Origin: Amycolatopsis alba DSM 44262
GTDB lineage: Bacteria; Actinomycetota; Actinomycetes; Mycobacteriales; Pseudonocardiaceae
Length of the DNA: 64,000 nt
Reading direction: 5' to 3'
Assembly: GCF_000384215.1 (NCBI RefSeq)
Contig: NZ_KB913032.1
Coordinates: forward strand, 4,729,665-4,793,664
Under the pieces are notes generated by a model, which made no database searches, was not told the DNA's origin, and was given only the letters and a program-made list of their open reading frames with translations. A program made the translations under genes and the position numbers. This document shows, piece by piece, positions 51,043-60,338 of the stretch; position 1 is the stretch's first letter, and every line of letters starts with the position of its first letter.

Positions 51043-51750
51043 TCAGGCGGGGAGATCCGCGGTCGTTCGCTCGGCTTCGCGCCGGGAAGCGAGTTTGGCC
51101 GGATCCGCGTCGGTGACCTGCACCAGATGCGCACTCGCGGCGAGCGGCGTCAGGAATCCCGAGAGAATCCCCTCCTCGCCGGACCATTCCACAGTGGACA
51201 GAACGCGGTCCTGAGAGGACAGTCCCAGCCCGGAAGCGCGAGAGCGAGCCTCGGCGAGCACCTCATCCACAGTGGACGAACCCAGCGCCGGAGTGTCGCC
51301 CGGCACGGGGAACAGCGGACTGAACTGGTCGCCTGAAAGCCGGGCTTCGGTCAGGTAGTCCAGGGCGCCGTCGGGCACGGAGCCGGCGGGCAGTCCGAGA
51401 CCCATCGGGTGCAGCGAGACGACGGCCGTCGCGGCCGCGTCGGAAACGCCGCCGGGCGCGACGAACGCCACCCGCGCGCCCGAGGTCTCCGTCACCACCC
51501 TGGCGCCGCACCACCACGCGCCCAGCAGGACACCGGCGGTCTGCCAATGCGACGGCAGCACCACGGCGACCTCGTCGCCCGGTTCGACGTCGAATTCGTC
51601 GACCAGCCAGTTCGCCGTCTTGGCGGCCCAGTTCACCGTGGTCGCCACGGACAGTTCGACCCGGCTGCCCTGCTTGTCGTCGTAGTGCGTGATCAGCGGT
51701 TTCGCGGGCGACCCGAGCAGGGGCCGCAGCAGCAGTTCGGTGAGGCTCAC
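51043..51750 (-). CDS. TIGR03089 family protein (truncated acyl-CoA-synthetase-like)
   Basis: 235 residues. NWAAKTANWLVDEFDVEPGD and EVAVVLPSHWQTAGVLLGAW resemble the N-terminal part of AMP-binding acyl-CoA ligases, but the P-loop and catalytic lysine domain are absent. Actinobacteria share this short family (TIGR03089), usually next to LCP genes, as here. Enzymatic activity is unlikely without the C-terminal domain. It starts 10 bases after the LCP stop. Confidence 0.8.
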   Translation of the reverse strand: MSLTELLLRPLLGSPAKPLITHYDDKQGSRVELSVATTVNWAAKTANWLVDEFDVEPGDEVAVVLPSHWQTAGVLLGAWWCGARVVTETSGARVAFVAPGGVSDAAATAVVSLHPMGLGLPAGSVPDGALDYLTEARLSGDQFSPLFPVPGDTPALGSSTVDEVLAEARSRASGLGLSSQDRVLSTVEWSGEEGILSGFLTPLAASAHLVQVTDADPAKLASRREAERTTADLPA

Positions 51751-51760
51751 GCCCCCAACG

Positions 51761-53065
51761 CTAGTTCACGCAGGGAACGCTCGACGCGGCGAGCAGGGGA
51801 GCCGCACCGGAAGCCCCGCCGCCGCCACCCCGGCCCACCAGGCCGGAGACGAAGGTCCGCACGGCCGCGGGGTCGATCTCGACGATGCTCTGGCCGTCCG
51901 CGCTGCGGCCGTTGATGTTCACCACCGGGATGGTCGTGAACGTCAGGTCACCCGACGCGATCCCCCTCGCCTGCTGGGCGAATTCCAGCAGGTCCAGACC
52001 TTCGTCGAGGACGATCGACCGGCGCACGACATCCACCAGGCCCGCCATCGTCGACGGGCTGGTCAGCGTGCCCGCCGACAGGACCTGGTTCAGTGCCGAG
52101 GACAGGAACGTCTGCTGCCGCACGATGCGGTCGAGGTCGCCGCGCGGCAGGTTCTTCCGCTGCCGCACGAAGGAGAGCGCCTCGCCGCCCGAGACGGTCT
52201 GTTCGCCGCGTCGGAAGTTCGCGCCGGAATCCTTGTCCTCGGTGGAGTGGTTCAGGCAGACCTTGACGCCGCCCAGCGCCTCGGTCAGCAGGTAGAACCC
52301 GAGCAGGTTGACCTCGGCGTAGTGGTCGATGCGGATCTTCGTCAGGTCCTGGACGGTCTGGACCAAAGCCTTGCGGCCCTCCTGGTCCGAATCGCGTTCG
52401 AGTTTCGCCTGGTCCGACTCGCCGCGGTGGGCGTTCGCGTAGTTGGCCTTCGCGACGCCGTACGCCGAATTGATCTTGTTCGGGCCGCGGCCGGGGATGT
52501 CGGTCCAGGTGTCGCGCGGGATCGAGACGCCGGACGGCTTCCCGCCGTTCTTCGGGATGCGCAGGATGATGATCGTGTCGGTGTTGACGCCTGCCTTCTC
52601 CTCGGTGCGCAGCTCCTTGAGCACCTTGAGCGGCAGCGGGTTGCCCTGCGCGTCGGTGCGCGCGTCGCTGCCGACCAGGAGGATGTCGTTCGCGCCGTCG
52701 TCGGCGGGGGGCGCCGCGGGATCGTCGGCCCTGCTCAGGGCGTTCGTCGTGGGGACGTTGTTCTGAAGCTGGTCCTTGGTGACGTACGCGTAGCCCGTCG
52801 TGCCGAGGGCGAGCAGCGACACGAGGCCGATCGCGATCCGGCGGGTGATCCGGCCGGCGCGGCGCAGCGGTCGCTCGGGTACAGCGAGTACGCCCGAGAC
52901 AGCTTCGTCCTCGGGCTGGGGGAGCCGATTCCGCGGGTACGGCGTCGGGACGAACCTGGGCTTTTCGTCACTCTCGGTGTCCGAGGTGGCGTCCTCGTCC
53001 GGCCTTGGCTCTTCGGCGTCCAACTGCTCAGACTGTTCGTCGACGTCTTCGTTCTCGCGGTCCAT
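51761..53065 (-). CDS. LytR-CpsA-Psr (LCP) family glycopolymer ligase
   Basis: 434 residues. An acidic cytosolic tail of about 70 residues is followed by one membrane helix (IAIGLVSLLALGTTGYAYV), then the LCP domain. It carries NDILLVGSDAR, VSIPRDTWTDIPG, LSFVRQRKNLPRGDLDRIVR and a C-terminal Ser/Gly-rich tail. LCP enzymes transfer polyprenyl-pyrophosphate-linked glycans to peptidoglycan. The Arg/Asp residues for pyrophosphate binding are present. The protein ends VPCVN, as does the next one. Confidence 0.92.
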   Translation of the reverse strand: MDRENEDVDEQSEQLDAEEPRPDEDATSDTESDEKPRFVPTPYPRNRLPQPEDEAVSGVLAVPERPLRRAGRITRRIAIGLVSLLALGTTGYAYVTKDQLQNNVPTTNALSRADDPAAPPADDGANDILLVGSDARTDAQGNPLPLKVLKELRTEEKAGVNTDTIIILRIPKNGGKPSGVSIPRDTWTDIPGRGPNKINSAYGVAKANYANAHRGESDQAKLERDSDQEGRKALVQTVQDLTKIRIDHYAEVNLLGFYLLTEALGGVKVCLNHSTEDKDSGANFRRGEQTVSGGEALSFVRQRKNLPRGDLDRIVRQQTFLSSALNQVLSAGTLTSPSTMAGLVDVVRRSIVLDEGLDLLEFAQQARGIASGDLTFTTIPVVNINGRSADGQSIVEIDPAAVRTFVSGLVGRGGGGGASGAAPLLAASSVPCVN

Positions 53066-53154
53066 CCCTGTTCACCTCCCCTGAAGCTGCCCGTCAGTCC
53101 GATCGTAGGAGAAGGCTAGGCCACCATGGGGTCGGCCACGCTGAGTACCCGGAA

Positions 53155-54690
53155 TTAATTGACGCAGGGCACATTGCCCGCGACGATCGGCGTCGTGGTG
53201 GGCGCCGCCGGAGCGCTGGAGGGCGGCTGAGCCGGCTTCGAGGGGGTCGACGTCTTCGACGGGGCCGTGCTCGTGCCGCCGGTCGCGCCCTTGAAGTCCT
53301 TGCCGAGCAGGACCCGCACCTTGCCGTGCGCGACGTCGCGATCCGCCTCGGCCTGCACCGCGGTGCCGAAGATCTGCTTGATCAGGGCGAGCGCGGCGTC
53401 GTCGCCCGGCGCGTACCGGATGACCGTGGAGTTCCTGGTGCTGAGCTTGGTGTCGGCCGCGAGTTTGAAACCCTTGCCCTGCAAGAGATTCCGGGTCTCG
53501 GTGGCCATCGTGGGGGAGCCCGATCCGTCGAAGAGTTCGACGGTCACCGCTTCCGCGCCCGGCAGCTTGTCCGGGGTCTCGGTGGGGGCGGTCTGCCCGT
53601 CGGAGGTCAGGCGGGTGATCTCGGCCTGGACCTGCTCCGGGTCGACCCGGAGCACGGCGGCACCGCCGATGGTCGCGTCACCCTGGGTCGGGATCGTGTG
53701 GAACTCGACGTTTCCGCTGGTCAGCCCGCGCATCTGCGCGGCGAACTCCGGCAGGTCCCAGCCTGCCGACAGCACGACCGACTTCTTCACCGCGCCGATC
53801 AGGTCCGAGATCTTCACCGGGTTGATCAGGACGTCGGAGGAGAGGACCTTGTTCGCCAGCCCGGACAGGAAGGCCTGTTGCCGGGCGATCCGGTCGAGAT
53901 CGCCGTTCTGCAGGTCGTACCGCTGCCGGACGAACGCGAGCGCCTGCACCCCTTCGACGGTCGACTTCCCGGCGGGCAGGTCCACGCCGGACTTCTTCTC
54001 CTTGACCGGGCCGTTGAGGCAGACCTCGACGCCGCCGATCGCCTTGGTGATCTCGTAGAAGCTCGACAGATTCACCTCGGCGTACCGGTCGATCATCTTC
54101 GGCTTGCCGATGAACTTCTCCAGCGTCGCGATCAGGTTCTTGCGGCCGGCGTCCTTGGCCTTGGCGTCGACGTCCTTGAGATCGGAGTTGCCCTGCTGCT
54201 GCAGCGTCTTCGACGTGTCGTTGTAGGCGTACACGTACGCGCTGTTGAGTTTGTGCTTGCCGAAACCGCCGGTGATCTCGACCCACGAGTCGCGCGGGAA
54301 GGAGATCGCGACCGCTTTCTTACCGTTCTGGGGGATGTGCACCAGGATCATCGTGTCGGTCTGGCGTTCGCCGTCGGAGACGCCGGCGTGCAGCATGTCG
54401 AGCACCTCGCGCGGCAGCGGGTTGCCCTGCGCGTCGGTGCGGCTGTCCTGGCCGACGAGCAGGATGTCGATCGCGCCGTCCAGCGGTTTCGCCGGCGGGT
54501 GGCCGTTGTCCTCGAAGATGTTCGTGGTCGCGAAGCCCTTCGAAGGGTCGCCGATGAACTGCCAGCCCCACCAGGTCAGCGTCAGGATCGCGAGCGAGAC
54601 CAGGCTGAACACGACCTTCACCCCGCGGCGGGCGAACACCGCGACGCCGCCACGGCGCGCCTGAATGGGTGGCCCGTGCCACTCGGTCAC
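53155..54690 (-). CDS. LCP family glycopolymer ligase with LytR_C domain
   Basis: 511 residues from GTG 54690 (GGAGG upstream). It has one membrane helix (VVFSLVSLAILTLTWWGWQF), then the LCP domain (IDILLVGQDSR, ISFPRDSWVEI, LAFVRQRYDLQNGDLDRIAR) and a LytR_C domain (AVTVELFDGSGSPTMATETR...KVRVLLGKDFKG). A Ser/Pro linker ends VPCVN. It is divergent from rmlB by 151 bp, so it and the rhamnose genes may be controlled together. It probably attaches the glycan made by the neighbouring glycosyltransferases. Confidence 0.93.
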   Translation of the reverse strand: MTEWHGPPIQARRGGVAVFARRGVKVVFSLVSLAILTLTWWGWQFIGDPSKGFATTNIFEDNGHPPAKPLDGAIDILLVGQDSRTDAQGNPLPREVLDMLHAGVSDGERQTDTMILVHIPQNGKKAVAISFPRDSWVEITGGFGKHKLNSAYVYAYNDTSKTLQQQGNSDLKDVDAKAKDAGRKNLIATLEKFIGKPKMIDRYAEVNLSSFYEITKAIGGVEVCLNGPVKEKKSGVDLPAGKSTVEGVQALAFVRQRYDLQNGDLDRIARQQAFLSGLANKVLSSDVLINPVKISDLIGAVKKSVVLSAGWDLPEFAAQMRGLTSGNVEFHTIPTQGDATIGGAAVLRVDPEQVQAEITRLTSDGQTAPTETPDKLPGAEAVTVELFDGSGSPTMATETRNLLQGKGFKLAADTKLSTRNSTVIRYAPGDDAALALIKQIFGTAVQAEADRDVAHGKVRVLLGKDFKGATGGTSTAPSKTSTPSKPAQPPSSAPAAPTTTPIVAGNVPCVN

Positions 54691-54841
54691 GTGCGATCCT
54701 CCACGAATCTCCCCAGGGCACACTCGTGCCTCGTCCATGACTCTACTGATCTCCGTGTTAGACGTCCGTAGGCTGGTGAAAGGTTGCCCCGGTCGTGACA
54801 CACTCGGCCGGTCCGGGAAGTCGTCAAGGGAGGATCGCGGG

Positions 54842-55825
54842 ATGCGCGTGCTGGTCACCGGGGGTGCCGGGTTCATCGGTTCGCATTACGTCCGGCAGGT
54901 GCTGACGGGGGCGTACCCGAGCATGGCCGACGCCGAACTGATCGTGCTCGACAAGCTCACCTACGCGGGCAACGAAGCGAATCTGGAGCCGGTGCGCAAG
55001 AACCCGCGCTACCGGTTCGAAAAGGGCGACATCTGCGACGCCGCCCTGGTCAGCGAGCTGATGCGGGGCGTCGACCTGGTCGTCCACTTCGCCGCCGAGT
55101 CCCATGTGGACCGTTCGATCGCCGGGGCGGCCGACTTCGTGCTGACCAACGTGCTCGGGACGCAGACCCTGTTGCAGGCCGCGCTCGAGGCCGAGGTCGG
55201 GAAGTTCGTCCACGTGTCGACCGACGAGGTCTACGGCTCGATCGAAGAAGGATCCTGGAGCGAAGACCACGCGCTGGAGCCGAATTCGCCGTATTCGGCG
55301 TCGAAAGCGTCGTCGGATCTGCTGGCCCGTTCCTTCTTCCGCACCCACGGACTGCCCGTCTGTGTCACGAGGTGCTCGAACAACTACGGTCCGTACCAAT
55401 TCCCCGAGAAGGTCATCCCGCTCTTCGTGACCAACCTGCTCGACGGCAAGAAGGTCCCCCTGTACGGCGACGGGCTCAACGTGCGTGACTGGCTGCACGT
55501 GGACGACCACTGCCGCGGGATCCAGGCGGTCGCCGACGGCGGCAGGCCGGGCGAGGTCTACAATATCGGCGGTGGCACGGAACTGACCAACCGCGAGCTG
55601 ACCGGACGGCTGCTGACGGCCGTCGACGCCGATTGGGACAGCGTCGAGCCGGTCGAGGACCGCAAGGGCCACGATCGCCGGTACTCGGTGGACATCACCA
55701 AGATCTCGCAGGAACTCGGTTACGCGCCGCAAATGTCCTTTGAGGACGGCCTGGCCGACACGGTCGCCTGGTATCGCGAAAACCGTTCGTGGTGGGAGCC
55801 GCTGAAGAACCGCGCGGGGGCCTGA
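54842..55825 (+). CDS. rmlB: dTDP-glucose 4,6-dehydratase
   Basis: 327 residues from ATG 54842 (GGGAGG upstream). NAD-dependent step 2 of dTDP-L-rhamnose synthesis. RVLVTGGAGFIGSHYVRQVL is the NAD loop, STDEVYGSIEEGSW holds the catalytic Thr-Asp-Glu, YSASKASSD the YxxxK pair, and NNYGPYQFPEKVIPLFV the substrate loop. The family is firm. It is followed by rmlD after two bases. Confidence 0.96.
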   Translation: MRVLVTGGAGFIGSHYVRQVLTGAYPSMADAELIVLDKLTYAGNEANLEPVRKNPRYRFEKGDICDAALVSELMRGVDLVVHFAAESHVDRSIAGAADFVLTNVLGTQTLLQAALEAEVGKFVHVSTDEVYGSIEEGSWSEDHALEPNSPYSASKASSDLLARSFFRTHGLPVCVTRCSNNYGPYQFPEKVIPLFVTNLLDGKKVPLYGDGLNVRDWLHVDDHCRGIQAVADGGRPGEVYNIGGGTELTNRELTGRLLTAVDADWDSVEPVEDRKGHDRRYSVDITKISQELGYAPQMSFEDGLADTVAWYRENRSWWEPLKNRAGA

Positions 55826-55827
55826 AG

Positions 55828-56700
55828 GTGCTGAGTGTTCTCGTACCGGGCGGTTCCGGTCAGCTGGGGCAGGACATCGCGGCGCTGGCGCCGGACTCCG
55901 CGACGCCGTCGTCCGCGGAACTGGACCTGCGCGACACCGGCCAGGTCGTCGCCGCGGTGACCGAGCTGGCGGATCGGGCACGGTCGGCGGGGACGTCGCC
56001 GGTGGTGATCAACGCGGCGGCCTACACCGCGGTGGACGCGGCGGAAACCGACGAGGAACGCGCGTTCGCGGTGAACGCCGACGGCCCGCGCGTGCTCGCC
56101 GCCGTGTGCTCGTCGCGGGGAGTACCGCTGATCCACGTGTCCACGGATTACGTCTTCGCCGGTGACGCGACTTCGCCGTACGAGGTCGGCGATCTGCTGC
56201 GCCCGCTCAGCGCGTACGGCCGGACGAAGGCGGCGGGCGAGGACGCGGTGCTCGGGTCGGGCGCGCGGTCCTGGATCGTGCGGACGTCCTGGGTGTACGG
56301 CAAGACCGGGTCGAACTTCGTGAAGACCATGGCACGGCTGGAAAAGGAACGTGCAGAACTGTCCGTAGTGGACGATCAGACCGGGGCGCCGACCTGGTCT
56401 CGCGATCTCGCCGCGGGGCTGCTGGAACTCGCCGGTCGGGTCGCCGCCGGTGACGGGCCGTCGCAACGAGTGCTGCATTGCACGGGCGGCGGGTCGACGA
56501 CGTGGTTCGGCTTCGCGCGGGCGATCTTCGCGGAACTCGGCGCGGATCCGGCACGGGTGAAACCCTGTACGACGGCGGAGTTCCCGCGTCCGGCCGCGCG
56601 CCCGGTGTACGGGGTGCTGTCGAACGCCGCGTGGCGCGAGGCAGGCCTCACGCCGCTTCGGGACTGGCCGGACGCCCTGAAGGCCTACTTCGCCTCCTGA
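55828..56700 (+). CDS. rmlD: dTDP-4-dehydrorhamnose reductase
   Basis: 290 residues from GTG 55828. NADPH-dependent last step of dTDP-L-rhamnose synthesis. VLVPGGSGQLGQDIAAL is the cofactor loop, INAAAYTAVDAAETDEERAF the family signature, STDYVFAGDATSPY, then YGRTKAAGE with the catalytic Tyr/Lys. rmlA and rmlC are not in the window and must lie elsewhere. It is convergent with the glycosyltransferase at 56711. Confidence 0.95.
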   Translation: MLSVLVPGGSGQLGQDIAALAPDSATPSSAELDLRDTGQVVAAVTELADRARSAGTSPVVINAAAYTAVDAAETDEERAFAVNADGPRVLAAVCSSRGVPLIHVSTDYVFAGDATSPYEVGDLLRPLSAYGRTKAAGEDAVLGSGARSWIVRTSWVYGKTGSNFVKTMARLEKERAELSVVDDQTGAPTWSRDLAAGLLELAGRVAAGDGPSQRVLHCTGGGSTTWFGFARAIFAELGADPARVKPCTTAEFPRPAARPVYGVLSNAAWREAGLTPLRDWPDALKAYFAS

Positions 56701-56710
56701 GCCCATGGGG

Positions 56711-57799
56711 TCAGTGCTTGGTGCTGGCCTGGCGGTAGGCGGCGACGGTGAGTTCGGCGCACGCGCGCCAGGTGAAGTTCGCGACGTGGGCGCGGCGCGC
56801 GGCCGAGGTGGCGACGGCGTGCGGGTCGCTGACGGCCATCCGCAGCGCCTCCACGAGCCCGTCGACGTCCTCGTACGGCACCAGGCTCGCGCAGTTCCCC
56901 GCGACCTCGCGCAACGCGGGGATGTCCGTGCACACCACGGGAACGTCCGACGCCAGCGCTTCCAGCACCGGCAGCCCGAAGCCCTCGTCACGTGACGGCA
57001 GCACCAGCGCGCTGGCCCCGGCGACGACGCGGCGGAGGTTCACGTCCGACAGGTAGCCCACGTGACGCGAACGGGAGCCGACCGAGAACGAACCGGGGCC
57101 GACGAACACCAGTTCCGGCAGATCCGGCGCCGCTTCGTGCGCCTGCTGAAGCCAGTGCAGGCCCTTGCGAGGCCCAGGGGCACCGGCGAAGAGCAGGTAC
57201 TTGCCCGGAAGACCGAGCTCCTTGCGTTGTTCCTTGTCCGGCGGGCGCGCGGTGAACCAGGCCGGGTTCACCCCGAGCGGGGTGACGATGATCTTGCCGC
57301 GGTCCACGTCGAGCCGCTCGGCCACCTGGTCGGCGACCGCGTTGGTGGGCGTGCAGATCGCGTCGGCGAGCCGGGCGCCGCGACGGACAAGCCGCGGGAG
57401 TTCGTGATCGCTCGGCGCGAGCTCTTCCGGAGCGTCCAAAAAGGCCAGATCGTGGATCGTCACCACACCAGCCGCGCGGAATCGCCCTGGCAGTACGAAG
57501 TTGGTGCCGTGCACGACGTCCGTCGGCCCGGCGAACAGTTCCACCGGCGGCAGCTGCGAACGCAGCCACGCCTTGCGCAGCAACCGTGCCGCGACGGGCA
57601 TGCCGCGGGCCCGGACGCCGTGCGGGAGCACGTGCCGCAGCCGTCGCCAGCCGCGCAACGTGAACGCCACCGCGCGAGTGTCCACTTCGGACATCGAGGC
57701 GAGCTCTTCCGACAGTGCGACGGTGTACCGGCCGATACCGGTCCTGGCACCGAGAAGCGGGGTCCCGTCGAGCAGGACGCGCAAGGGGCGGTCAGCCAC
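56711..57799 (-). CDS. GT4 family glycosyltransferase
   Basis: 362 residues from GTG 57799. GT-B fold: N-terminal GTPLLGARTGIGRYTVALSE and C-terminal EX7E motif in SRDEGFGLPVLEALASDVPV. Its donor is probably an NDP-sugar such as dTDP-rhamnose. It overlaps the end of the upstream bifunctional gene by eight bases and is translationally coupled to it. Acceptor and linkage are unknown. Confidence 0.9.
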   Translation of the reverse strand: MADRPLRVLLDGTPLLGARTGIGRYTVALSEELASMSEVDTRAVAFTLRGWRRLRHVLPHGVRARGMPVAARLLRKAWLRSQLPPVELFAGPTDVVHGTNFVLPGRFRAAGVVTIHDLAFLDAPEELAPSDHELPRLVRRGARLADAICTPTNAVADQVAERLDVDRGKIIVTPLGVNPAWFTARPPDKEQRKELGLPGKYLLFAGAPGPRKGLHWLQQAHEAAPDLPELVFVGPGSFSVGSRSRHVGYLSDVNLRRVVAGASALVLPSRDEGFGLPVLEALASDVPVVCTDIPALREVAGNCASLVPYEDVDGLVEALRMAVSDPHAVATSAARRAHVANFTWRACAELTVAAYRQASTKH

Positions 57800-60305
57800 G
57801 GCCGAGCCTCTGCTTCGCGACCTTGACCACCCGGCCGCCGACGCGCCGCACGAGTTCCTTCGGGCCGCCGTCGGCGAGGTACTCGCGGATCAGGTCGACG
57901 TCGCGGCGCAGCATTTCCGCGCCTCGCACCGGCGCGGTGACCACGAGGTCTTCCGAGCCGGGCAGCCGGTCCGCGGCGGGCCGCGGGTTCCGGCAGAACT
58001 CCACCAGCGGTTTCAGCGCCTCCGGCCAGGCGTAACGCTGGGCGACAGCGGCCATTCTTTCGACGCAGCCCGCCGCGAACTCCTCGTCGTACAACGCCTT
58101 TTCCAGCGCGTCGGCCAGCGCGTCCACGTCCTCGGCCGGGACGACGACGCCGAGCTTCTCCTCGCGGACCAGGTCGGCGAACGAGTCACCGTCGGTGGTG
58201 ACGATGGGCAGCCCGGCCCACAGGTAGTCCAGCACCCTGGTGCGGAACGCGAACGTCGTCTCGACGTGCTCGTAATGCGTGGTGACGCCGCAGTTCGCGT
58301 CCAGCAGCCAGTTCTGGCGCTCCTCGTAGGGCACCCAGTGCTGGTTGAAGAACACGTGCTTGCCGGTGAGGCCGAGTGTGTCGGAGAGCAGCATCGTGCG
58401 CGCCCCGATGTCCATCTCGGTGACCTCGGGGTTCGGATGCTTCATCCCGAGGAACACCAGGCGGACGTCGCCGCGGCGACGGCGCAGCCGCTCGATCGCG
58501 CGGACCAGGGTGAGCGGGTCGAACCAGCTGTAGACCCCGCCCGCCCACAGCACGACGTGGTCGGTTTCGCCGATACCGTCCAAAGTGGACCGGAGACCGG
58601 GGCCGGTGCGGACCGGTGCTTGCGGCGACAGTCCGAACGGGACGATCGAGAGCAGCGACTGGGTGGTCGGGTCGGCGTCGTACAGCCGGGGCGAGAGCCT
58701 GCCCATCGCGGCGAGGTGGCCCAGCCAGAAATGCCGCTGCCGTTCCGACGCGCACAGGAAGAAGTCCCCGCGTTCCAGCTGCGCGTCGAGGACCTTGGTG
58801 ACCCCGATCAGGTCCAGCGCTCGTTTGTCGTCGGGGGCGCCCTTGCCCTGTTCGAGCAGTTCCAGGTGCATCGGGTCGTACAGATCCGCGACCACGATCT
58901 TGTGCGCGTACTGCTTCTTGAGCGAAGGCGCGAGTTCCAGCACGTGACCCTGCAGGACGATGATGTCGGCCCAGGCGATCGGGGCCTCCAGATCGCGCCG
59001 GGTCGCCGCGCTGACCCGGAACGGCGCGGGCGGCGGGTCGGCGAGCGGGTTGACCGTCACCAGGTGGACGTCGTGTTCGGCGGCCAGGGTCGCGGACATG
59101 TTCCACGCGCGGATCGCCGGGCCCGCCATCCGTTCGGTGATCGCGTCGCCGGTGATGACCAGCACCTTGCGGCGCTGCCCGAAGAGCGCGTCGATGCCGA
59201 ACGTCTCGACCAGGATGTCGTGCGCCGCGAGATAGCGCGGCAGCGGGTACGCAGGCTCCAAGGCCTTGCGCATCAAGGGAAGGAGGTCGGCGTCGGTGCG
59301 GACGCGGGCGGCCTGTTCGGCGGCGCGTGACTCGGCGAGCGACGGCAGCAGTTCGACGAACTGATCGATCGCCAGCACACCCGCGAGCGTGGTCCTCGGC
59401 ACCTCGACCGGACCGGTCTCGGCCGGGCCGACGCCCTGGGCGAGGTCGAGCTGGGTGGCGTCGAGATCGCCGCGCGCCGTCGCCCGGCGGACGGCCAGTG
59501 CCAGCGCGGCCGGCAGCGCACGTGCGAGAGTCTCGTCGGAGAGATTCTTGTACAGCGCGGCCAGCGCGTTGCGTTCCAGCAGGAACGTCTCGCGGCCGGA
59601 GTCGGGTGCGTCCACTGTGGACATCGTGGCGTGGTGCTTGTGATAGGTCAGCGACTCCGGCAGGTAGCGGACGCGCCAGCCGCGCAGGTTCAGCCGCCAG
59701 CCGAGGTCGACGTCCTCGTAGAACATGAAGAACCGCTCGTCGAATCCGCCGAGCTCGGCGAACACCCCGGCGCGGACGAACATCGCCGAACCGGTCGCGA
59801 ACAGGACGTCCTTGGCGATCTCGTGTTCGGCGGCGGGGACGTCGGACAGGGGGCTGCCCGCGTGGCGTTTGTAGCCCATGCCGAACCAGGTCAGGCCCGC
59901 GTCGACGAAGTCGGTGCCGGTGCCGTCCCAGTCGAGGACCTTGCCGGCCACCGCGGCGACCGTCGGCTGCGCGCGCAGTTCGGCGACGGCCGCGCCCACC
60001 CAGCCGGGCGCCGGGCGGGCGTCGTTGTTGAGGAAGGCGAGGACGGTGCCGGTGGCGTGCTGCGCGCCGAGGTTGCAGCCGCCCGCGAAGCCGGAGTTCA
60101 CCGGGGACTCGACGAGTTTGACGTCCGGGGCGGCGGCCTTGATCTCGGCCACGTCGGCGCCGCCGGAGGCGTTGTCGACGCAGATGACCTCGAGGTTCGG
60201 GTAATCGTGTTCGGCGAGTGCGCGCAGGCAGGTGACGGTGTCGGCCGCTCCCCGGTAGTTCACCACGATCACCGAGACGACCGGTTGCGTTTCCCCCTGC
60301 GCCAA
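57792..60305 (-). CDS. Bifunctional glycosyltransferase, GT2 fused to GT4
   Basis: 837 residues. Residues 8-240 form a GT2 domain: VVSVIVVNYRGAADTVTCLR, the DXD-like NNDARPAPGW, then FDERFFMFYEDVDLGWRLNL, the rhamnosyltransferase-like ED block. Residues 240-370 are a linker. Residues 375-760 are a GT-B GT4-type domain (VLVITGDAITERMAGPAIRA; LWAGGVYSWFDPLTLVRAIE; DYLWAGLPIVTTDGDSFADL). One polypeptide may add two successive sugars. It follows the GT2 gene by 33 bases, within a polysaccharide assembly operon. Confidence 0.9.
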   Translation of the reverse strand: MAQGETQPVVSVIVVNYRGAADTVTCLRALAEHDYPNLEVICVDNASGGADVAEIKAAAPDVKLVESPVNSGFAGGCNLGAQHATGTVLAFLNNDARPAPGWVGAAVAELRAQPTVAAVAGKVLDWDGTGTDFVDAGLTWFGMGYKRHAGSPLSDVPAAEHEIAKDVLFATGSAMFVRAGVFAELGGFDERFFMFYEDVDLGWRLNLRGWRVRYLPESLTYHKHHATMSTVDAPDSGRETFLLERNALAALYKNLSDETLARALPAALALAVRRATARGDLDATQLDLAQGVGPAETGPVEVPRTTLAGVLAIDQFVELLPSLAESRAAEQAARVRTDADLLPLMRKALEPAYPLPRYLAAHDILVETFGIDALFGQRRKVLVITGDAITERMAGPAIRAWNMSATLAAEHDVHLVTVNPLADPPPAPFRVSAATRRDLEAPIAWADIIVLQGHVLELAPSLKKQYAHKIVVADLYDPMHLELLEQGKGAPDDKRALDLIGVTKVLDAQLERGDFFLCASERQRHFWLGHLAAMGRLSPRLYDADPTTQSLLSIVPFGLSPQAPVRTGPGLRSTLDGIGETDHVVLWAGGVYSWFDPLTLVRAIERLRRRRGDVRLVFLGMKHPNPEVTEMDIGARTMLLSDTLGLTGKHVFFNQHWVPYEERQNWLLDANCGVTTHYEHVETTFAFRTRVLDYLWAGLPIVTTDGDSFADLVREEKLGVVVPAEDVDALADALEKALYDEEFAAGCVERMAAVAQRYAWPEALKPLVEFCRNPRPAADRLPGSEDLVVTAPVRGAEMLRRDVDLIREYLADGGPKELVRRVGGRVVKVAKQRLGRG

Positions 60306-60338
60306 AGTCGTACTCCCTGCTACTCGAATGGCCCAAGC

